From Monocercomonoides exilis (lineage: Eukaryota; Preaxostyla; Oxymonadida; Polymastigidae), in NCBI GenBank assembly GCA_001643675.2, contig LSRY02000029.1, positions 558,001-622,000 of the forward strand: 64,000 nucleotides of DNA, written 5' to 3'. Made by a program: the position numbers and the translations under genes. Of this stretch, positions 56,769 to 64,000 are shown one piece after another (position 1 is the stretch's first letter; each line of letters opens with the position of its first letter). Under the pieces are notes generated by a model, which did not search any database, was not told where the DNA came from, and saw only the letters and a program-made list of their open reading frames with translations.

Positions 56769-58607
56769 TCAACTATCAGAGTTATCTTTATCAGAATTAT
56801 TGCTTCCCGGTTCCATATCTCCCTCGGATTCGCCAAATTCTTTTTCTGTCTGAATATCATCTGCCTCATCGTCTCTTCCAGCGTCCTGTGAAGCTCCTTG
56901 CTCATTGGTGAATTCGTCGTTTGTTTCGCCTCTCTGCTTTTCTGAGTCTTCATTTGCATCTTCCCTTTCTTCATCGTTTGCTTCGTCTTTGGCATTTTTC
57001 TTTTCACTCTCAGCTTCAGAATGCAGTCTGTCATTAAAGTAATCTTCATCTTCCTGCTCTTCCTTTTGTTCAAAGTCTCTTGATCTCGCTTTCACTTCTT
57101 CCTCTTCCTTTTCATTTTCATTTTCACTTTCATTTTCATTTTCTTTCTTCTTCTCATTCTCATTGTCATTTTCAGAATTAGAATCAGAACGTTCTTCATT
57201 TCTTCTGTCATAATGATCGTCTCTTGTTTCTCCTTTTCCTTCTTCTTCTTCTTCTTTCTGTTGGTCTTTCTCGTTGCTGCTGCTTTCTTCCTGTTTCTCT
57301 TCTTCCTTTTCTTTCTTCTTCTCTTTTTCTTTCGTGTCTTTTCCTTCTTTTCTTCTCAAACTCGTCTCCTTTTCGTCCTTCTTCAGATCTTTTCCTTCTC
57401 TCCTAGGCGAATGAAGCGGAGGCAACGGCTTCTCATTCAAAGGCGATTGCTTCGCCTTGTCTGCAAATGTCAATTTCTTTGTTCCTCCTTTTTTCACTGC
57501 CTTCTTCTTTGGTGTCGCTGTTTTTGTGGGTGTGGCTGTGGATGAAGAAGACGTCAGTGTTGATGTTTTTTCTCTCTCATTAAAGTCTCTCGAAAGACGC
57601 TGCGCAAATGGCGATGAATTTGTCGCTGCGGAACCTTTCAAAGAGGAGCTTGTGCGTCTCACTGGAGTTGGTGTCGATGAAGGAGAAGCTGTTGATTGCT
57701 TTTGGCGTTGTTGGCTTTCACTTTGTGTATTTGTGCTGGAAAGTGGTTGCTTCAAGCCTCGTTCTTGGATACTATCATTAGTCTCCCCTTCATTTTCTTT
57801 TTTCTCTTCGCCTTCATCTTCATTTGAATAACTGTCTTTATTTTCATCAACGTTCGTTTCATTGAATTCAGTTTGAGATTCGCCAAGTTTAGTATCCTCT
57901 TTGTCAGTTGATTTTAAGCGGGTTGTTGTTGAACCTTCCGTAGATGGCCTCGCTGTTGCACCTTCCTTCTTTTTGAGCCCTTTTGTCGCAATTTTTTCGA
58001 ATTTAAATGGATATCGTCCACATCTATGTAAATATTCAACATTCTAATTTAAATTATTATTCGTTAAAAATGCAATTATAAATATAATATCACACGTGCT
58101 CCCAATCTGAATCCAATTTTTCAAAGTTCATAACTCCTTTCGGCTCCATAAGGACTTTCAAAACTTTCTAAAATACTCCATTAAAGAATTTTTTTATGTG
58201 AAAGTTAAAACCTGATTTTCGTGGTCAATCCTCTGAGACTCTCTCTTTTTGTATGGCAAACATAGAGAAGATGCCTTCTTTTTTGGAGGAGCCATGTCCA
58301 CACCTCCTCCTTTTGTGGAAATATCTGCGAATTTAGCGAGTAATATTGTATTATCTCGTTGAATAGTACTATTTCGTTCTATAATTCCATCAAAATTATA
58401 TGTTAATCAAATATCAATAATGTGAATGAATGTACCTTCTTCAAGTTGTCGAGTTTTCAATTTATGAACAAGATGCTTGTAGACAGGTGGAGGTTTGTTA
58501 TCGATAGCTGGCTTCATACGTCGCACATTATCCATGTGTCTTTTTTGGTCCATTTCCTTCCATTTCTTGTCGAGAAGTCTATTTGCAACTGGTATTTCGC
58601 GAGACAT
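56769..58607 (-). CDS. CFAP97/Hemingway-like N-terminus with long charged tail (4 exons, 543 aa)
   Basis: Exons are 58607-58436, 58324-58212, 58167-58096 and 58043-56769, summing to 544 codons. The N-terminal 120 residues resemble the Hemingway/CFAP97 domain: RLLDKKWKEMDQKRHMDNVR, AIDNKPPPVYKHLVHKLKTR, QLEED and RESQRIDHENQKVLKVLM match its order of K-rich helix, DNKPP..Y.HL, QLEE and R.EREN. Proteins with this domain are linked to cilia and flagella; a flagellar role is inferred. The remaining 400 residues are Ser/Thr/Pro then Lys/Glu low complexity (KKKEKEEEKQEESSSNEKDQ), a disordered tail not typical of the short CFAP97D forms. The start is the ATG at 58607. Confidence 0.7.
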
Positions 58608-59077
58608 AAAATCAAACGTCTCAACGATTTATTATTATGGTTATAAATCGTGAAATTAAACTTGTCATTTGAACATAGTTAAAATTTGAAATAAATTTAT
58701 TCTCAATTCTTTTTATTTCATTTAATACTAATATCAAATGTTAAAATGATTTGAAAAAAATTTTTGAAAAAAATCGAAACTTCTCTCAAAACATCTCATC
58801 TTTGCACAAAGAAATAATTTCACAAGTTAAATTGCTGAAACAATAATTTCAAATGTTCACATAAAAATCAACCAGTGAACAAGATTTATCAGTCAGTTAT
58901 TATTGATAAAATTTTTTTGTTATTATTTTCATGAACACGTTTTCCAAACAATTTCAAATAAATAAGTTAAGCATTCCAGATTGACAATAATAATCTTGTT
59001 ATCTTATATATAAATACAGATCTCGATAAGCAATTGAAGAAATATTGACAAAAAAATCCACGGCCCATAACAAAAAA
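58608..59077. other. Divergent spacer between CFAP97-like gene and surface-protein pseudogene
   Basis: AT-rich DNA between two divergently oriented starts. I see no shared promoter motif with the upstream region of copy 2 and no further gene. Confidence 0.5.
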
Positions 59078-62000
59078 ATGATTTTTATTTTTTGTTATTT
59101 GATATTTTGGGGAGCGATTGGAAATAAAACAGCGGATTATTTCCGTTGCCCTGAATTATTTAATGATAATCAAATAAATATTGAAACATTTAAAAAGTTA
59201 AACGAGGAGCAATTCCAATTTCAAAAATATTCAAAAAATCATGAATTGTTACTCAATTTGGAAGAAGCAACAGATAATTTGCAGATAAATGCTCGCAAGA
59301 ATTCTTCTCCGTTAAACACTAAATTGATCGTATCATGCAAATGGAACATTCATAACGCCTCGTCTTTTTTTTATGGAATGGTGCTCAAACAACCAAAGTC
59401 ACAAAATGTTTTTAACATCAGCAGAAACTCATTTTTAAGCATATATTCAAGCGTTTTAATGAGATCAATGAATTCTCCAATTTCTTTTGAAAATTACGAA
59501 TCTTATCTTCGCTTTACGAATTTTTCGCTGGAATATGAACAACATGAACAATCAGAAAGATTAATCTGTTTTTCAAAAGGAAATACTGCATCAATTTAGA
59601 TAGATTATTGCCTGTTAAGAAATATGAAATTCCGAGAAAGCGGGATATTTTATTCAACAGAATGCAGTTCTTTTTCCATCAAAAATACAATAATATACAA
59701 CATCTCTCGAGAAGGAAAACCACTGCAAATGGGAAACTCCAGCGATATTAGAAAAAATATGAAGGAAAGCTGCATTGAAAATTGTAAGTTAACTTCTTCA
59801 GTAAATGCATTTTTTGGAACAATAATTTTTGGACTGAAAAATTCTGTTCACTTTAACTGTAAGAATACATCTGTGATAAGAAATATTGATAACAATGATG
59901 GATATGCAAATCAAAGCAGAATTGACACTTCAGATTCGATTACTTTAAGCAATTCTGAATGGATTAATTGTAGCTCAACAACTCACGGAGGCGCCATTTC
60001 GTTAAAAGGGAACAATACATCAATCCTCACCCTTTCAAATTGTTATTTTGAAGACAATGTTGCACAAAATGGACAAGGAGGAGCAGTTTACGCAGAATAT
60101 TCATCTCATATTTCAATTTGCCACTCCATTTTTGTGGGTTGCAATGCACCAGTTGACTCATTCAATCAAGCAGGTGGAGCAATTTGCATTGCTATTCCTC
60201 AAGCAAGCTATTTGATTCAAAATGATTCTTTTTCCAATTGCTATGTCGGAAATGATGGAGGTGGATTATGCATTCACAGCAAAAACTCAATTTCTTTAGG
60301 TGACAATATAATTGATTGCTTATTTTTCAATTGTACAACTTCGAATATTTCTTCACCAACTGGAGGAGGAATAGAGATTTGGAATATGAGTGTTTCTCCA
60401 TTAATATCAAATTGCTTATTTAAGAAGAATTATGCACGATGGAGGTGGTGGAATAACTGTGCAATTTCTGAGTCAATTGACAAGCAACATCATGTATTTC
60501 TGTTTTTTTCACGACAACGTGGGACTTTGGGGAGGATGTGATGTTATTCTTTTTTGACAAAATACAAATTTAATTGATTTGAGTTGCTGCACAACAAGAA
60601 TTGATGGAATACGCGTCAGTAACGATTGCTCTTCAATTTCAGAAAGAAATGAATGGCTTCGGAATGATGGAGGAAGAATACGGTTTGTTTCACCAATAGA
60701 AACTCAATTAAATGCCAAAGACTCATATGCTTGCGGAATAAACGAAATTTATCCTTGCAACACAATCAGTCATTGCCTTACTCAACTTATTCCTGATTAT
60801 GTGAATGATATTGAGATTCTTACAGGAACAACAATTGAGACAAAAAGAGTGGATTGTTGTGATGATTCTTTCACAATATTTGGCCAAAGTGATTTGAGTT
60901 CAACAATCCGAACAGAACTTGAAGTATCTGATCTATCTCTTTTTTCAGTCCCAACGGGAACATTAACAGTCAGAGACTTTGTTCTTTTGCATGACTCGGC
61001 TCATCCGAATAACCGTGGGTCAAGGCTGTTTGAGATAAGTGGAGCAGGAGGAATGAGGATCAGCAGACTGAACATATCTGTTGGGAGCGGACAATCAGCA
61101 GAAACAGCATTTTCGACAGAACTGATAAATGTCCAGAATGGGATGTCTCAGATGGAACAGGTGAACTGGGAAAAGACGATTTCCAAAACCTCGTTGTTTT
61201 CACTTTCTTCAACAAATGAAATTTCATTGACTCTTTCTGAATGCACTTTTAATGAAATAGAAAGAACAACGAATGGATCAGCTGTGATGTCATTTCACGA
61301 TGACAAGGCAAACATTGATCTGAATTCGAGCATATTTTCAGGATGCGGAAGCATAATTTCGGAAAATGGAGGCTCGATGATGTGCGTTGGGAATGAAAAT
61401 GAGGTGAAAGTGAAAGGTGGCAATTTCGATGGGTGCTTTTGTTCGTCATCCAATGGTCTTGGGGGAGGAATTCTTCTTCAACTTTTGACTGGAAATTCCA
61501 ATTTCCTGATTTCTTCCTCCTTTTGAACAAACACAGCCAAACGGGGAATCGACATCTTCGTCATTTCACCAGATTTGGAAGAAACAGCAAAATCAGAAAA
61601 AATCACATGCGTGACAGCCACTTTGGATTCTTTTGACAAAGTGAGAGGATATGACAATGGAAACAACAGTGTTGCCATTCCTCTCTGCATCTATCTCCTT
61701 CCCACCCCAGAAGAAATATGTGTGAGCAACACCGAGGCATATGATCACTCACATTGTGGAATTGTCCAATTCCCTTGCTTGACAATGAAACATTCACTCA
61801 CACGACAAACAGGAACAAAGAAAATTGTTGTGAATGGAATGATTATGATGAGCGATGAATTGGCCTTTGCTGGACAGAAACACGAAATCAGAGGAAATGA
61901 TGATCAAAGTGGCTGGACAGTCTCTGATGCAAGTTCGACATCAAACTCAGCGATGATAACAGCAAGTATTGAAACAGAATTATCAGCACTTATCTTTTCT

Positions 62001-64000
62001 CTTCCTTTTTCTTTTTCATCACATTCCACTTTTATTTCATCTTCTTCACAACTAACTCTGTCTCATTGTTATCTTTCTCTTCAAGATCCTTTATCAGAAT
62101 TTGCATTTCTATTCTTATCTGTTGAATCTGGGACCTTGTCCATTGATTCATTTTCGGCTTCATCAATCACTTTGAATGGAAATCCATTGATATCTTTGTC
62201 TGGAAGTGGAATAAATACCGAGTTAATGAGCACTAAAAGGTTGAATATGACGAACTGCAATTTCACAGAAATAGAAAGAATAGTTGGAAGTGGGGGCTGC
62301 ATCAACATCTACAACATCGTTGATGAAAATTCAAATGCAGAAATAAATATTGAAGAATGTGATTTTGATGGATGCTCAGTGCTGGCTGATGAAAGCAGAG
62401 GAGGGGCCATTGATGGTCAGTTGAAAGGGAGCATTCAAATGAATGTTATTTCATGCACCTTCACAGGATGCACAGCACCAGCTGGAGAAGAGAAGAATGG
62501 GTTCGGGGGAGGAATTGCGCTGAAGTTAATCGATGGCGATTCTTCGTTTGTGATCTCATCCCCGACCTTTGATACAAGCAAGCCAAATGTTGCGAAATAT
62601 GGAAATGATGTGTTTGTTGAATCTTCCAACTTGACGAAGAGCATCACAAACACTTCTCTTCCATTTGTGCTCGAACACCTGGCAGATATTTCATTGAATT
62701 CCCTGAGAGGCTTTGATGGAAATGACACAACGAATGCCATTCCGCTGATTTATTTTTGGCTCTCACTTGGCTCAGAGTTATTTGTTGGGGGTGAAGGAAA
62801 AGATATTGGCGCTTGCGGATTCTCGGATTATCCTTGTTTGTCAATTGATTATTCATTGGAGAGAATACTTGTAGGAAATGAAAGAAAAATTAACATAAAA
62901 AGAAAAGGAATTCTTAAAAAATGTGTTGATCTCAGTGGTATTTCAATAAGCTCAAATAATATAGACATGTGCTCTTTGGAATGCAGCTCTTCGTTTGAAG
63001 GAGCAGAAGAAGCAGCAATGAAGATTTGTGGAATTACCAATTTCGAACTGATAAACTTTGTGATTCCATCTTCATTCACTAGTGGTGTGAATGTTTTGAT
63101 GCATGTTGGATCAAGTGAAGGGATATTGACTGTGAAAGATTGCTCATTCTCAAAAAATGAAGAAAGTGAAGAAGAAACGATTATATTTGGGATTATAAAG
63201 GCAGATGGTGGTACGGTTCAATTGGAATTTGTAACAATGCAATCTTTACACTTTTCAAAGGATGTTATTTCTGTGTTGTCAACAACGGTGCTGAATGTGA
63301 AGAATCTGACGATGAAGAATATTGAGCTTGAAGGAGCAAGTGGATTGAGGATATCAAAGAGATCAGCTGGAGAGAAGAGAGGGAGCAATGAAGGAGAACA
63401 AAACATTAATATTGATTGGAGTTTGTTCGAAGAAGTCACCCAAGACACAACAGAAAACATCTCTATCATTCTCATTTCGAATGATGATTCACCATTGAAA
63501 ATGGTGATTCGGAACACGACGATGAAGAGATGTGGAGGGTTGAAGTGTGGAAAGGGAGGAGGGATGTTTTGCATGCTGAATGAGGGAGGAAGTTTTGTGT
63601 GCTCATTTTGTACGATTTCTGAGTGCTTCTGCTCAATAGCCGGAAGAGGTGGGTGGCTGTATTTGGAATGCACCTCGACAGCCGAGCAGCCGCTGAATTT
63701 TGTGCTGTCGAATATTTCATTCAGAGACAACACTGCATTGAGAGGGAGAGATGTGTATGTTCGATGCCGCTCAATCGAATCGCAAATAGTTGAAGAGCAG
63801 TTCTTGCTAGATTTCAGAGCGCCATTTGTGAAGGAACTGGCAGTATGGGGCTGCACGACAGACTCGTTTGTGGGGGAAGAGGATCTGCTGCTGAGGGTTG
63901 TGAAATACCAGAGCGAGACGATATTTGTGTCTTCTGTTGCAGACAATCACGCAGACAGTAAGCAATGCGGAGAGTTCAGTGCGCCTTGTCGTTCATTGAA
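59078..64000 (+). pseudogene. Third giant beta-helix surface protein, broken and cut by the window end
   Basis: Starts at ATG 59078 with a signal peptide (MIFIFCYLIFWGAIGNKTA) and aligns with the N-terminal part of copy 2. The frame is interrupted by TAG at 59597-59599, a frameshift between about 60422 and 60438 (before DGGGGITVQ), TGA at 60555-60557 and TGA at 61524-61526. Between and after these lesions the protein reads well and keeps the family's CG....PC motifs (ACGINEIYPC, HCGIVQFPC, ACGFSDYPC, QCGEFSAPC), and from 61527 it stays open to 64000. No GT-AG pair removes the stops, and the intact relatives have no introns here. Decay is therefore recent. Sequencing error could explain a single lesion but hardly four. 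Confidence 0.8.

Noticed and set aside
59597-61526. Stop-codon reassignment or readthrough to explain the stops in the third surface-protein gene
   Set aside because: Other oxymonads use TAA/TAG for glutamine, but here TAA ends eEF1B exactly at its conserved C-terminus, TGA ends four genes, and a frameshift is also present. Decay explains all lesions.
1-64000. tRNA genes, rRNA and CRISPR arrays
   Set aside because: I looked for GTTC-type T-loops, conserved rRNA words and spaced direct repeats on both strands and found none I could support.

Overview
The window is nuclear DNA of a single-celled eukaryote. It has AT-rich spacers, spliceosomal introns of roughly 44-273 nt, spliceosomal and translation genes of eukaryotic type, a cilium-associated protein and giant surface proteins. 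TAA, TAG and TGA all end real reading frames, so the standard code applies. I infer a metamonad, most likely an oxymonad of the Monocercomonoides kind. That rests on the combination of intron-bearing housekeeping genes and huge beta-helix surface proteins, not on a database match.

Layout. 1-7996 (+) is the 3' two thirds of a giant membrane protein (copy 1). 8579-12530 (-) is a DEAH helicase of the Prp2/DHX16 type with 7 exons. 13229-13990 (-) is elongation factor 1B. 14128-16507 (-) is an unrecognised multi-exon gene. 16.8-26.7 kb is a gene-poor zone with three TA-flanked transposon-like elements, a dead (17250-18699, -) and a live (23223-24552, +) copy of one gene family, and relic DNA. 26678-38908 (-) is a complete 4076-residue paralogue of copy 1 (copy 2). 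39434-41143 (-) is an acidic low-complexity protein. 41301-45289 (-) is a 10-exon RAD54B-type SNF2 translocase. 45.7-48.0 kb has two more TA-flanked inverted-repeat elements. 48320-50790 (+) is a tandem papain-like pseudopeptidase with a C-terminal membrane segment. 51467-54785 (+) is a TLDc-domain protein. 55481-56503 (-) is a P-loop protein. 56769-58607 (-) has a CFAP97/Hemingway-like N-terminus and a long charged tail. 59078-64000 (+) is a third giant surface protein, broken by one frameshift and three stops.

The main story is the giant surface family. Each member has a signal peptide, tandem beta-helix-like modules marked by a CG....PC motif, one transmembrane segment and a cytoplasmic kinase-like domain that lacks the kinase N-lobe. 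Copies 1 and 2 lie in inverted orientation about 20 kb apart. Their modules keep the same spacing but have diverged in sequence, while about 1.48 kb covering the membrane segment and most of the cytoplasmic part is nearly identical. This looks like gene conversion holding the signalling end constant while the outside diversifies, with a decaying third copy nearby.

Multi-exon models were built by hand from GT-AG sites and reading frame. The summed coding lengths of the complete models are all divisible by three. Fifteen feature entries describe stretches with no supported gene.
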